Shown here piece by piece: positions 40,788 to 51,732 of a stretch of 64,000 nt of DNA. A program made the position numbers and the translations under genes. The stretch covers positions 8,897,021 to 8,961,020 of the forward strand of contig OW388303.1 in assembly GCA_936450465.1 (NCBI GenBank). Direction: 5' to 3'. This DNA comes from Gibbula magus. Its lineage: Eukaryota; Mollusca; Gastropoda; Trochida; Trochidae. The first letter of the stretch is position 1. Each line of letters begins with the position of its first letter. The notes under the pieces were generated by a model that was given only the letters and a program-made list of their open reading frames with translations, was not told the DNA's origin and ran no database searches.

Positions 40788-41540
40788 GCGTATTCCTCTG
40801 TAGAAGGAATACGATCCTGCCCAGGACCTCAGGTCAGCAGGATTCAGGGTTTCACAATCACAATGATGTTAAAACTCAACAATTGATAAACAAAATAATT
40901 CATTCCTTAATTCACTCAATAAATAAGGCCAAACACAACTTCAATAAAAACAAACAACAATGGGGAACATTCCCTCTAGATCTTAGGAAAAGGGGAAAGT
41001 TGCTAATTTAATTTAGTTATGTCTAACCCTAATCTTATTGCCTAGAAAACAAACTAATTAACAAATTAAATTAGCTTTTTATGAAATCAAAATTAGACCT
41101 AACTCGAATTTAACATAACTCTAACAAAACATAAAACTCTGCAGGGCCAAGTGATTCTCTCACCTTTGAGTATGTGCAAGACACAGAGAACCTGACCCAG
41201 AGACCAACTCATGCTCTTATACCTTAACCCTGAAACCAATACCCAATTAAATCCATGTTCTTAAGAGTTACCGAATAAATGACTACAGGAGAAAGTTCAA
41301 TGGACTGCTCCACTTGCCCTTGAGATGCACCTGTCCTGGCTCATCCCATTGTATATCAATGGGGGCGCACCCCAATCACATGCTTGCAGGTCACCAATTC
41401 TTAAAAGCTGAATGGACAAGTCCAAAGAAACCTAAGCCTCATCTATTTTTGACCTAGCATGGTTACTGTCACAACCCTAACCTAACTTCTAAACAAAATC
41501 ATACCCCTTCCATTACACCTCAATATCATCAACGAGCTTA
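40788..41540 (-). repeat. A/C-skewed block, possible decayed or solo LTR (minus strand)
   Basis: The plus strand is unusually poor in G and rich in A and C, for example AACCCTAACCTAAC and CATAACTCTAAC. A GTATTCC/GGAATAC hairpin is at its left edge. On the minus strand a TATAAGAGCATGAG stretch (around 41215) is followed by a G-rich leader, and a TGTGACAGTAACC start is near 41475. That layout resembles an LTR promoter, but no matching target duplication, primer site or second LTR was found. Tentative. Confidence 0.25.
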
Positions 41541-42688
41541 CCGTTTGCATGTATAAGCTAAACACTATATTACTTGTGATTTCCTTTTCATTATAAATCT
41601 GTTCACGGTTAGAGAGTTAAATGTAACATTGTCATCTTTTAAAAGTTGTGTACATTCTTACTCAATTACAAATAGTGTAATCGATGCAAATGCGTGCTAA
41701 TCATATAAAAAAAAGTCTGTATAGTTTTCTTTCCCAGCAATATTACAATATTTATTTGAAAATTAACTCTTTCTATATTTACTGTTCATTCCTCTTCAGG
41801 GGCTCTTGTCATCTCCCGTCAACAACCAAGATCCCAAATGATCAATTACTAAGTCGTTGCTTTATGAGCATCAGGTGATTTGAGGCCAGTCACATTTACA
41901 CTAAAACTTGTTGTAAAGGCTGTATAATCTAAATGTATTCATATGCACTTACAATATACACAAAGTATTCGTCCCTCGGGCTATGCCAAGTCTTGTATAA
42001 ACAGGGGAGCTATTTCCAGAAAAAAGCATTGTTGATCACTGTTTGTATGTGTACATTATTTTGAAAAGTTTGAGTAGTTTTGGTAAACATAATCCCCACT
42101 ATTTTAAATATAAATGTATTGTTTGTTTACAGTTGTATTGTGATAGCTGGGATATAACTGGGATGTTGTCAGTAAAGCTGATGAGGGATAACATTCTCAC
42201 AAAAGGCGAAATGAAAGATGCCTGGAGGACAAGATTCAGTTTCATCTTTTAAATAACAATTCAATCACATCTGCCACTGTTTAGCCATCGTCCCTTGATT
42301 AAAAATCTGACTAGTAGACTGAATATGATAGTTTTAGGCCAAAAAAGAGTAGACGACTTAAGGAAATAATGTCTACCATACTTACTTGTGAATAGATATG
42401 ACATATTGGTTCAGCGTCTGATAGTAACATAATTTCATTTTATATGATACATGTGTATTTTGTTTTGTATTTAAGTGTAACACCTTAGTCTAGTGTACAG
42501 CTATGATATCACAAACTTTACCGATATTCAGGCACGAGTGTCGTAAACATAGTATGACATAGACACGAATATGATATTTTGTTTATTACCGAAGTCGTGA
42601 AATTAATTAAAATACACTAAAATCCACGTTCAACCATAGGTTGGCGACCCACCTTCGCCGGATTTAGAACGCAACGTCATAGACGACG

Positions 42689-42720
42689 CGTGACGTCATA
42701 GTATTGTTTATGACGTCACG
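42689..42720. promoter_or_regulatory. Paired CRE-like sites in a 12-bp inverted repeat
   Basis: CGTGACGTCATA (42689-42700) and TATGACGTCACG (42709-42720) are perfect inverse complements separated by 8 bases. Each contains the full CRE octamer TGACGTCA bound by CREB/ATF bZIP factors. Surrounding DNA is locally CG-rich (GACGACGCG). No gene start was recognised nearby, so it may equally be the tip of a small palindromic repeat. Confidence 0.4.
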
Positions 42721-43149
42721 CCACCATGATAAAGTGATATTTTGCCCTAGGTCATCGTATGAAAAATGTGAACCCCGATATGATTGCCCTCGTAGGTAAT
42801 AAACTAGTTTAATATTGCCGTATAAATATTACAGTGCAGTATCATACATGGGCGAGTAATAAATTAATTTATACATAGCTAATAACAAAGGTAACAACGT
42901 TTAAATCCGTCAAAATGACATACTTGTGTGTAATCATGACCATCATCTACAGCATGAGACTTATCCTCAGTGGCAAAAATAATACTTAGCAGACACTCGA
43001 CCATCTTCCGAGAAATTTGTGGTGGTAGTGATTCTGTGCGCAGCTCAGTCGACCGCTATCAGTGAACTTCAGCATCAATGGGCGCGGCTCGCTGCATGCG
43101 TGGGTGACCCGCTGAATTGCTGGATAAAGAGTTTGAAGGGCCATTCCGT

Positions 43150-43330
43150 GCCCCACACTGAGACATGAGTTAAGAGACGTTAGGTGTTACCCTAGGTGAG
43201 TGATTTAGTTCGAATTGTGCCTCTGTCAACCCAGCAGTAAATGGGTAGCTGTCTGGTACGATGGTAGTCCTAATTGGAACCTTGAGTAACTGACAGGCGA
43301 CCAGTTGTATTTTCGTCAGGGAGTGTTCCG
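43150..43330 (+). repeat. Probable SINE-like dispersed repeat
   Basis: The stretch CTCTGTCAACCCAGCAG, then AAATGGGTAGCTG resembles the body of tRNA-derived SINEs remembered from invertebrate genomes. GTTCGAATT near 43208 could be a B box. No clear A box or flanking duplication was found, and the edges are uncertain. Confidence 0.3.
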
Positions 43331-45080
43331 TCCTCAATAAGTTAACATGTACATCCCGACAGCATCAGCTTTTTCTAATATCTAAATTATTCGAAGAAAA
43401 TAGATTTACAGTCTGAAGGCAATTCAATTGGCCACCCATTGAGTCTCCTTGTGCATTATGTAAATGCCATCCATGATAAAAGCTAGTTCTATCTCCATGT
43501 TCAAAACGGGAGAAATGAAGGTAATGACAGATGTAATACTTCGTTAAGCCTGTATATAATAGAATAAATGAATAGGTTCCATTGCTCTGGATGAAAAGCA
43601 TACGAACATGCTATGGACACAAAAGTTACAGTTGCAATAAATCAACTACCACATGTGCATGTATTGTAAACTATTATGATTTATAAGCTGTGATACTCTC
43701 TGGTCTTCACCAACAATATTTAAATCATCGTATTTCTAATATTTTAGTGAATGTCACATAATGTCTAGCTGTGTCACATCTTAGTGCCCAAAATGTGTTT
43801 AATCAAAACACAATTTGACAAGTTTAACTGAGTTTCATACAAAGTGAGAACTTTGAATGTACTTTGTCCTGTTGTGTAGTTGAAAGTGCAAAACAATAGT
43901 ACATAAACTAGTATAATAGTTGTATCATAAAGGTAGAGTTAACTATATACATTTGGTGTTAAATGGTATAACATATTTTACTCAATCTTAATCTAAATCC
44001 GGTAACTATAGATGTATTCAATATTGGAGTTTGATAATCAACCTGTAGCATTCCGAGAAAGTGTTAATTGAAGAAAACCACTGATCTTGCACCTTTTGCA
44101 AAATATTTGTGTGCACTTCCAGTGTTAATTAACAACAAATGAATCATCTAATGTATCAGAAGAATTATCAATGTGTAAACTCGCAATTAGTGAATAACAT
44201 AATGACACACCCACTCGATAACCTCAAAGATTCACCTTAGGTCTAGTATGGCAGTGATAAAGAGTCAGCAAAATCTCCGTGTAAACTATTATTCAATGAT
44301 GCCTTTAGCAGTCTTAATTTAATAAGTGACAATCCAGTAGTGTTCATTACAATTAATTGAAGTTATACACAATTTAAATCGCATGTCGTTTCCTCTTCCA
44401 TTTAAGGAAAAACATATCATATATCAGTACATGATCTTTTTAAAAGTCAAATAATTTCCTTTTAATTCACTTTTCTTTTCGGAAAAAAATAGCAAAGCAA
44501 GTACGAATAGGTTGTCTGACGACAATTATATTTGCTATGCATCCACAATTAATATAACGTACTTCCACACCATGCATGACTGAAGACACAAATTCATATT
44601 CAATATTTCATTAGTTATAACGTCAATGACTAAGTCCAATTTTATGTTCTGGTGTTAACATGTTTTCCAGATATGAGATACTGCATTTGCTCACAATAAA
44701 TTTGATATTAGCCACGCCGTAAAATGAAATTAAGTTACAAGATATGGTTTTGTTAATAATCAAGAAGATATTGAGAAATCGATAGTGTTTAGAAGCCCTG
44801 TGCCATTTAGCCTGCTTTGTGTGTCACTGAAGAGAGATTTATTACTGTTTTATACTCATGAAATTTAAGAGAGAGGACAGTTTAAGAACGAGGAATCAAT
44901 TTCCTTGTCATTATTTTCTGTGTTGCTGGCAACACATGACGGCAACATTCAAAATTGTACATGGACACGTTCTCGGCATAATGCATAGTAATGGGAACTC
45001 ATTTGTAAACAATACTTTGCCTTTGCAGTAAATTGAAACCCTGATCAACTATGGGGAACTGTTTTAAAACACTTCAAACG

Positions 45081-45790
45081 TGTTTTATCGACTACCAATC
45101 ATCACCACTGTGTGAACGAACCATCCTTGAGCACAACGTCTAATTATCGATGTGAAGGTATTTTCACTCCTTGATTCAAAGTGAAGTCAACCATGCGGAT
45201 AATGTAAATAAGATTTAATATAGCAATCCAATCATTGAGATACCTATTTATTATAATATCACTAACAGAAATGAATCGACGTCAGTAAACATAAGTGAAC
45301 ATGATGTGCGTCGATTTACACACGCATAATGAATGGGATTTTATCCACAAGTATTTTGCCTTAAAGAGCCATCAAGGATGTTAGTGTTTCAAATTAAAAA
45401 TAATTTTGGGAAAATATGCTTATAACGTCGTTCGCCAGAGAAATCTTTTATCTACAACATGACATATGTTCAATAATTTTCACATCAAGACAATGTATTG
45501 CAATTTGGTTTCAAAGAGAAGTACCACTTCGACTAGCGCGCGCTGCGGGTATCTGACGTCATATAAACAGAATCCCTGTTTTTGCGTAAAACGTACTACA
45601 CAAACAGTTAGCGCTTCTGAAGCGTGAAGGCTCGTCTCTAGCGCAAGTCGCCATAACAACCCATGTGCTGCACGTGCTGCACGTGTCTCAATATTGCAAG
45701 TTACCCTTGTCACACATTAATGAATGTGACGATTGCTTTACAAACAATGTTTCTAAATGTCTTGAGAATATACAAATTATTTCCTCTTTA
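45081..45790. other. Intergenic DNA with a CG-rich, promoter-like patch
   Basis: Mostly AT-rich. About 45530-45690 is CG-rich: TGACGTCA (45554-45561) runs directly into TATAAA (45562-45567), and two CACGTG E-boxes lie at 45671 and 45680 within a CTGCACGTG duplication. This has the layout of a CRE/TATA promoter, but no gene or exon is recognisable downstream on either strand. Confidence 0.35.
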
Positions 45791-46585
45791 TTATCCCCCG
45801 CCACAACGAAGTTGGCGGGGGATATAGAAATGAGCTCCGTCCGTCTGTCCGTCTGTCCGTCTGTGCGTCCGGCCTTTTCCATTCCGGCCTCAAACTTCAA
45901 AACTATTCAATATATTTTGCTGAAACTTTGTACAGGTATCAACCAAGTAGTCTAGATGTGCCTTTTGCTATAAAGAAATTTGAGAATTTTTTTGAATTTT
46001 TTTTTCGATTGCAAACAGTCTAGACTTAGAACCAAGAAGAGGGAAAGCTATATTCCGACCTCAAACTTCAAAACTATTCAATATATTTTGCTGAAACTTT
46101 GTACAGGTATCAACCAAGTAGTCTAGATGTGCCTTTTGCTATATAGAAATTTGAGAATAATTTTATTTTTTCACGAATGCAAACAGTCTGGACTTAGAAC
46201 CAAGAAGAGGGAAAACTATATTCCGGCCTCAAACTTCAAAACTATTCAATATATTTTGCTGAAACTTTGTACAGGTATCAACCAAGTAGTCTAGATGTGC
46301 CTTTTGCTATATAGAAATTTGAGAATTTCTTCTTTTTTTTTTTACGAATGCAAACAGTCTGGACTTAGAACCAAGAAGAGGGAAAACTATATTCCAGCCT
46401 CAAACTTCAAAACTATTCAATATATTTTGCTGAAACTTTGTACAGGTATCAACACTGTAGTCTAGATGTGCCTTTTGCTATATAGAAAGTAAATGCATTA
46501 TATATTCGAAATGCATAAATATATTCAAAATTCCTACATGGCGGGGGATATGGCCGACTCTGTCTGCTTGTTGTACTTTTTATTG
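45791..46585 (+). mobile_element. Hairpin-headed element with ~170-bp tandem repeats
   Basis: It starts with a strong hairpin: ATCCCCCGCCA (45793-45803) pairs with TGGCGGGGGAT (45813-45823) around a 9-base loop. A GTCC/GTCT microsatellite (45838-45870) follows. Then come four units beginning at ATTCC(G/A) 45881, 46052, 46220 and 46391 (spacing 171, 168 and 171). Each unit carries CTCAAACTTCAAAACTATTC, TTTGTACAGGTATCAA and TAGATGTGCCTTTTGCTATA, and ends in a T-rich run. A GGCGGGGGATATGGCC stretch near 46541 echoes the hairpin and probably marks the right end. No ORF is present. An inverted single-unit copy is at 59640-59860. Confidence 0.8.
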
Positions 46586-47179
46586 ATATAAGATCAGCAA
46601 ATTATGACCAATTTTGACTCTCATTTATTATAAAATTCACGAAAAATACCTATTTGGGTAAAATAATTATTCCAATATCTGTAGCAAATACATAATTAAA
46701 TGTAATGGTAAATAAATAACCACCAAAAAATTATATAATTCGATTTCTTTCATTGGTCATGTTTTTTGTTATTCTTTCGTGTCTTTGTTTACTGTGTGTG
46801 AGCTTTACCATAATGCTTTGCGCTTGAAAATAATAGAATGGATCTATATTTAGGCTGGAAAACACCTTTACTATTTAATGCAACTTCTCGGCTTATTTGA
46901 AGTTGAAAAAAATTTGGAAAAATTAAGTGTATTTATTTTACGGAGATAGATTTTTGGAAAATTTTAGATATGTTCATCAACATTCTTGATGGCTTTTTAA
47001 TGTTTTAGGAAATCTGGTGACACAGGAATAACATATTTAGTTTTCGTTATGCCAATATCATTGTTATGTATGAAGACCTCAAATATACCTCATTCTCTTC
47101 TGATGAAATATTCTGTCACCTTGTTGGTTATTAACTACACATATTTATGTATTCATTTTGTGATCTCGCAATTACTGCC
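46586..47179. other. AT-rich intergenic DNA, nothing recognised
   Basis: No open frame, SINE or inverted repeat of note. Confidence 0.5.
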
Positions 47180-47775
47180 ATAATAAAATAGCGACCAGCT
47201 GCTTAATCTTTGTAAACCGCGCACATCCAAAAAGCTTTCAGTTTCACTTTTCCTTCTCAAGTCAATAAACTGACGTATGGTAAAAGTTCGAACAGTGTGT
47301 TATCACACCACCTGCCATTTTTGTTGTATAATGATGTCACTTTCTTCCACTCATTTTCATTTTCCAAGATGAGTAACAGCTTCTTACATGTTGTAACAAC
47401 ATGTTGTAAATTGAAATCAAGATTGGCCAATAGCATGTTCTCGCACATAATAAGTCGTGAATATGATTGTCTATGAATAGCAACTTCTGTTAGGGGCTTG
47501 ACTATGCTTATGTCCTATTGAAGGGTTGTTTTCATGAATACTCTCTTCGAAGAGTGTCCATGTGCTCTAAATTAAATGATCATAAGATATTTTTATTATG
47601 TCATACATCCTTACTCCTGTTCGTAGAACACGAGAACCATGAATATATTTTCAAAATGCATTTCTATCAGAACTGGGAACAGATTACAAAAGATCAAGAC
47701 ATACTATTATGTGTTAATTTCACCAAAACAACACTTCTTCAGGGAAACATCCAAAAGACATAAGACATACACAAG
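47180..47775. repeat. Diverged duplicated block, copy 2 (partner 39040-39650)
   Basis: Collinear with 39040-39650 (CCAGCTGCTTAAT at 47195; TCAATAAACTGACGTATGG near 47260). The minus strand is open from 47448 to 47257: 63 codons with KKLLLILENENEWKKV and VSLLT at its end. No family recognised. The Tc1 element lies about 120 bp beyond this block. Confidence 0.65.
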
Positions 47776-47891
47776 AATGGATTACACTCACACAGAACAC
47801 CATCGTCAAGCCCTGTCGTAATTAAGGGTGTGTTTGCCTACTTTTTTAGAAAGTGTTAATTGCAAATGCCCCTCATCGGAGATGAAGTATA

Positions 47892-47920
47892 CACTCATGG
47901 CAAAAATGGTTGTCACCCCC
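47892..47920. repeat. Left terminal inverted repeat of the Tc1 element
   Basis: 29 bp, exact inverse complement of 49504-49532, next to TA at 47890-47891. Confidence 0.97.
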
Positions 47921-48223
47921 AGACTGAGAACGCTACGTCAAGTTTAACTGAGTGTGGACAAATAATCAAACATGCAATAACTGTCAGAATGATTTGTGTG
48001 ATTGGGAAAAACATTCGTAAAACATACCAGCTTGTATTTTGGTCTTGTGCTGGCCAATTTAAGAAATTCTATCAGGATATGTATGGTCCCTGTGAAAAAG
48101 GGCAATTTTTTACAGTATCCATATAGTATCAATTGGATGGGTATCAATAAAACAAATTACATTTTCAAGTTCAATTGTCGGTTTTATTTCATTCTGCAGT
48201 CATGTATGAGTATATTTACAAGC

Positions 48224-49246
48224 CTAATATCGGGTAGCACCGCCTCTGGAATTTTCAAGGGCGATAATTCGGGCAGGCATACTGTCTATCAGTGTGTTGA
48301 TGTTTGCAACAGCCAAATTGTTCCATTCATTCACAAGAGCAGCCCGCAATTGCTGTAAATTTGCAGGAGCAGGGTCCAGTCTTCTAATTGCACGGTCAAG
48401 CTGATCCCAAGCATGTTCTATCGGATTCATATCCGGACTTTTTGAAGGCCAGGACAATCTTGTTACTCCTTGTGCCTGAATGAAAGCGTTCACTGTACGT
48501 GCACGATGGGCTGGTGCATTATCGTCCTGCAACAGGAAGTTGTTGCCATACACTCTTCTTGCATGTGGGAGGCAAACGGTTTCAAGAAGACGTCTGTACG
48601 ACCTCTGGTTGACGTTTCCTTGAAGGACGACAAGATCCGTTTTACCGTTATGGTGTATTCCTGCCCATACGTGTACAGAACCGCCACCGTGGGCAACCTG
48701 ATGCTGCAGACAGTCGTCATTGAACCTTTCCCCACGTAAACGTCGCACTCTCATTCTCCTGTCCACCTTATGCAGTAGGAAACGAGACTCATCAGTAAAT
48801 ATGACGTGACGCCAATGTCCAAGTTGGATTCTGCGGTGCTGCTGCGCCCAAGCAAGCCGTGCCCTGCGGTGGACCAGTGTCCAGAATGGTTTGATGGCAG
48901 GTCTTCTTGCCTTATATCCATGCTGGAGCAACCTGTTCACTACAGTTCTCCGGCAAATGGGCGTATTGATATGAGCCCCCCATCTCTGTGCAAGAGTCAA
49001 AGACGAAAGACGTCTATGACGTCGGGTCAAACGAAGAAGAATTCTATCCTGACGAACCGTAGTTTTCTTGGGACGGCCTGAAGACTTATTCGGAACAACA
49101 TTTCCCTGTATGGCGTGCAGTCTTTTAATCCTTTGAACAGTTCTAACACTGACGTTACATGCTGCAGCAATGACACGATTCGAAGCGCCACCACGACTCA
49201 TGCCAATGATTTCATGTCTGATTCCTGGTGGAGTGGGACCAGGCAT
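48224..49246 (-). CDS. Tc1-like transposase, DD34E
   Basis: Cut-and-paste transposase that would bind the element's inverted repeats in the nucleus and move it into TA sites. It is 340 residues, the usual length for the family, starting at ATG (MPGPTPPGIRHEI). Domains in order: a homeodomain-like helix-turn-helix at about residues 12-45 (NVSVRTVQRI); a GRPKK linker at 57-61, like the GRPR hook between the two DNA-binding subdomains; a second HTH to about 115; then the RNase H-like catalytic core. The triad is visible: Asp152 in FTDESRF, Asp242 in LLQDDNAPAH and Glu277 in DMNPIEHAW. There are 34 residues between the second Asp and Glu, giving DD34E. The VHVWAGI strand is present at 191-197. 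No stop, frameshift or missing catalytic residue was seen. Arg-rich basic stretches may serve as nuclear targeting. It is the only apparently intact protein-coding gene in the window. Confidence 0.96.
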   Translation of the reverse strand: MPGPTPPGIRHEIIGMSRGGASNRVIAAACNVSVRTVQRIKRLHAIQGNVVPNKSSGRPKKTTVRQDRILLRLTRRHRRLSSLTLAQRWGAHINTPICRRTVVNRLLQHGYKARRPAIKPFWTLVHRRARLAWAQQHRRIQLGHWRHVIFTDESRFLLHKVDRRMRVRRLRGERFNDDCLQHQVAHGGGSVHVWAGIHHNGKTDLVVLQGNVNQRSYRRLLETVCLPHARRVYGNNFLLQDDNAPAHRARTVNAFIQAQGVTRLSWPSKSPDMNPIEHAWDQLDRAIRRLDPAPANLQQLRAALVNEWNNLAVANINTLIDSMPARIIALENSRGGATRY

Positions 49247-49503
49247 GGTCTATGCTTTTCAGAAACTATAGTCGTGAAGCTGTATCTTATGAAAGAGGTC
49301 TATAGTAATCGATGGAAATGACAAACCTAAGGAGACAAATTTCAATCATTTCAATGAAATGCACGTGGTCTACATGAAACCGCTGAATCTGTTCATTGTA
49401 AAGTGTGAGTTAATGTAACTTCATGCCTGTAATGACATTTCCATGGAAAACCAACATTGCCATGCATACAATGTGATATAAACTCCAATTTAATTAAATA
49501 TTA

Positions 49504-49532
49504 GGGGGTGACAACCATTTTTGCCATGAGTG
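49504..49532. repeat. Right terminal inverted repeat of the Tc1 element
   Basis: 29 bp, exact inverse complement of 47892-47920, followed by TA at 49533-49534. Confidence 0.97.
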
Positions 49533-50025
49533 TATGAACGTAAAAAGGCAGACAGGAAAGAGAAGAAGAGGGTGAAATATCAAAAGAAAAGAAGGAGTAG
49601 TTAAAGCTGAAATTTGTTTGTACATACGTGTATACATTTTTGTGGGGTTTTATTTCATCACAATGATAGTTATTTGGATAACAGAGAGACGAGTAGGATA
49701 CATCCCCTGGAGAGAACACTTGCACATTATTAATATCTTCCGGAAGAGAGAGTGAAGAATTACCTGGTGGCAGAGTCATTAAAGGAGAATATTAGAGAAA
49801 AACTTTGTTTTCACATGTTTAACAGTATTGTTTAAGACAAAGTGTGTCAAAACAATTATTAAAATGCGACATTTTATGTAGAAACGTTGAAAAAACGTTT
49901 TCGGTGCGAGTCGTTTTCCGGAAATCCCCGAGAGTTAATCCGGCTGGCAGCAGTCACGTGATATGATGTCAAAGATGCTCTCCCGCGCGCTGAGGCAGTG
50001 TATTTTCTACGTTCGTAGTGTTGTT

Positions 50026-50195
50026 ATGGCTTTCTCGGATAGCGATGGCAGTGTTGATTTTCAACCATCTGACATAAATAACATCCGTCCTTATCAGTAT
50101 GAACCTATTGTGAATCAACATTGAGTTGAACACCAGGAATCAAGTGAGGATGAGCTTTCAGAAGTAAACAGTGAGAGAGTTGGAAATACAGATTC
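50026..50195 (+). pseudogene. Apparent first exon of a P2X7-ballast-like protein, with a premature stop
   Basis: From ATG 50026 the frame reads MAFSDSDGSVDFQP, then INNIRPYQYEPIV. It meets TGA at 50122-50124 and continues in the same frame as HQESSEDELSEV and SERVGNTD, up to GATTC followed by GTACGT, a good splice-donor match at 50196. The acidic Ser/Asp/Glu start, the IRPYxxEP motif and RVGNTD just before a splice site resemble the N-terminal exon of a family of invertebrate proteins related to the zinc-binding cytoplasmic ballast of P2X7 receptors (from memory). The next exon, with its Cys-rich WCxCGNC block, was not found. CG-rich, promoter-like DNA (CACGTGAT, CCCGCGCGC) precedes it. The in-frame TGA and absent downstream exons make it a probable pseudogene or captured fragment. 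Whether it is this family is moderately uncertain. Confidence 0.45.
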
Positions 50196-51167
50196 GTACG
50201 TAGGGACTGGCAAACTGTAACGTTACAATTTCACAATAAGTGGATTATGCCGTACATTAAATAGTTATTGTCTACATGTAGATAACATGGGTGTCAACAA
50301 CTTATATGTAGTTAATTAAAATATGTTACTACAAATTATACTGCTTTATTCGTATATATACTGTACCGCTGAAGTAACCAGTTGCACAGGACAAAATGAA
50401 CCATCTTGATTCTCGATTATTCAAATCATGTTTTGATATTAAATATTATTATTATTTAGATATAACGTACAAACCACTGTTCAATCCTAATCAAGTAAGA
50501 TAGACAGTAAGATCTACACATAGCTATGTGAGAGATTTGGTAGTCACGAAAACCGGACTAACACGATAATAAGGAACTCGCGATATTAGAAGCCTGTAAT
50601 AACGTAGTGTAAAGCCCTGTTTATACGGCGAACTTTGCAGTGCACATATGCAATAGTGCTTATAGTAGTAATATACGCATGTTAGTAAAAGTAAATTTAC
50701 TATGCGTTCATGCGTGTTTAATTTCTGCCTAAGAAAATGGGATTCCAATTCTTTTAATATATGAATAGAGAATTTCTAAAATATGTCAATTAATATGTAT
50801 TAGATGTAAACCAAATAAGTGACATTAATTTAAATCTGTCAACATTGGTTTGACTTTGTCGCCCTAATTATAATGAAAATCGAAAAGTCAGATAGATTTC
50901 GATCATCGCGTGCAAGAAGGAGATTATCCTATAAAGAGAATTTGAAAAACAATATTAAGAATTTCTAAAGTTCTCTTATATATTTTCTCAACCTATGTGA
51001 AATCACTATTTCTGTAAACGACGAACTGTTACTAGAATAGTTAAATACCATATGCAACCGTCGCTGACTAGGTGAAAATTTGCTTACGGTAGTAAAATAT
51101 ACATTTGTGCAAATGCGTCCTTACGGCGAATTTTGCTCATATGAGCAAATTTTCATATGTGTAATGA

Positions 51168-51188
51168 GGGGGGGGGGGGGGGGGGGGG
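51168..51188 (+). repeat. Run of 21 G
   Basis: Uninterrupted poly-G that could form a G-quadruplex. Run length is likely to be unstable and error-prone in assembly. Confidence 0.95.
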
Positions 51189-51201
51189 CTTTGACTTTGA
51201 G

Positions 51202-51335
51202 TAATTATTTGAACTTAAGTTGCTAGACAGTTACGTTTTCTCCTATCACAAGTACACAAACCAAGCACTAATTATTTGAACTTAAGTTGCTAGACAGTTA
51301 CGTTTTCTCCTATCACAAGTACACAAACCAAGCAC
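51202..51335 (+). repeat. Perfect 67-bp tandem duplication
   Basis: TAATTATTTGAACTTAAG... to ...CAAACCAAGCAC occurs at 51202-51268 and again at 51269-51335 without a mismatch. This indicates a recent duplication next to the poly-G tract. Confidence 0.95.
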
Positions 51336-51732
51336 CCACAAGGATTGAACACTGAAACTTATTATATTTGCAATAATCATTTGTTATGATATTGTGAACA
51401 TATACAATCAGTGAAAATGCATTTTTAGTAAATATATTTTTAAAAAAACAGGATCCAACATAGACGTAGGAAGGGTTCAAAAGTTGGGGCAAGATTTAGA
51501 ATTTAGTTAGTTGGGGTGGTGGGGTGTAATATAGGCGACAGATATCATTTTAGCGTTGAATATCACTATAGGTTTCAAATGATTTATAACCAGGAAATAT
51601 TGTCTGTGTGTCTGACAATGCCATTTGAGCTGCCACGTTGGCCATATTAAATTGAAATTAATCTAATACAATTATTAGCCAATGACAAATAATTATACAA
51701 CTGTGTACTAAGTTTTAATGCCTACACATCCC

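Larger units (their letters stand above)
41780..45080. repeat. Paralogous segment, copy A (collinear with 59985-63960)
   Basis: Matching blocks occur in the same order in both segments: TTTATGAG at 41861/60068, the AAGATGCCTG block near 42214/60652, TAGATTTACA at 43401/62281 and CCTGCTTTGTGTGTCACTGA at 44811/63690. The offset drifts from 18.2 to 18.9 kb through indels. Between blocks the sequences are strongly diverged, so the duplication is old. Minus-strand translations are partly conserved: QLNCLQTVNLFSSNN here faces QLNSLLTVNLFSLNN in B, and INLSSVTHKAG is identical. Stops occur in copy A. It may be a decayed duplicated gene or an old dispersed repeat; no family is recognised. Confidence 0.75.
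47892..49532 (-). mobile_element. Complete Tc1-like DNA transposon, 1641 bp
   Basis: The terminal inverted repeats are perfect over 29 bp: CACTCATGGCAAAAATGG... at 47892-47920 and its inverse complement at 49504-49532. A TA dinucleotide flanks each end (47890-47891 and 49533-49534), as expected for the TA target duplication of Tc1/mariner elements. One transposase gene fills the middle on the minus strand, with about 300 bp of non-coding sequence to the left and 257 bp to the right. Identical TIRs and an unbroken ORF suggest a fairly recent insertion that may still be mobile. Confidence 0.97.

Noticed and set aside
45688..45955. ORFs across the GTCC/GTCT microsatellite
   Set aside because: Frames opened by a simple repeat inside a mobile element, with no conserved coding in the second copy.
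48470..49081. Several plus-strand and out-of-frame ORFs within the Tc1 element
   Set aside because: They overlap the transposase on the other strand or in other frames; only the 340-residue frame carries the catalytic triad.
50600..51160. TTACGGCGAA..TTTGC strings (near 50625 and 51121) and the TTTGCTCATATGAGCAAA palindrome as a separate MITE
   Set aside because: The two strings are in direct rather than inverted orientation, and no target duplication was found.
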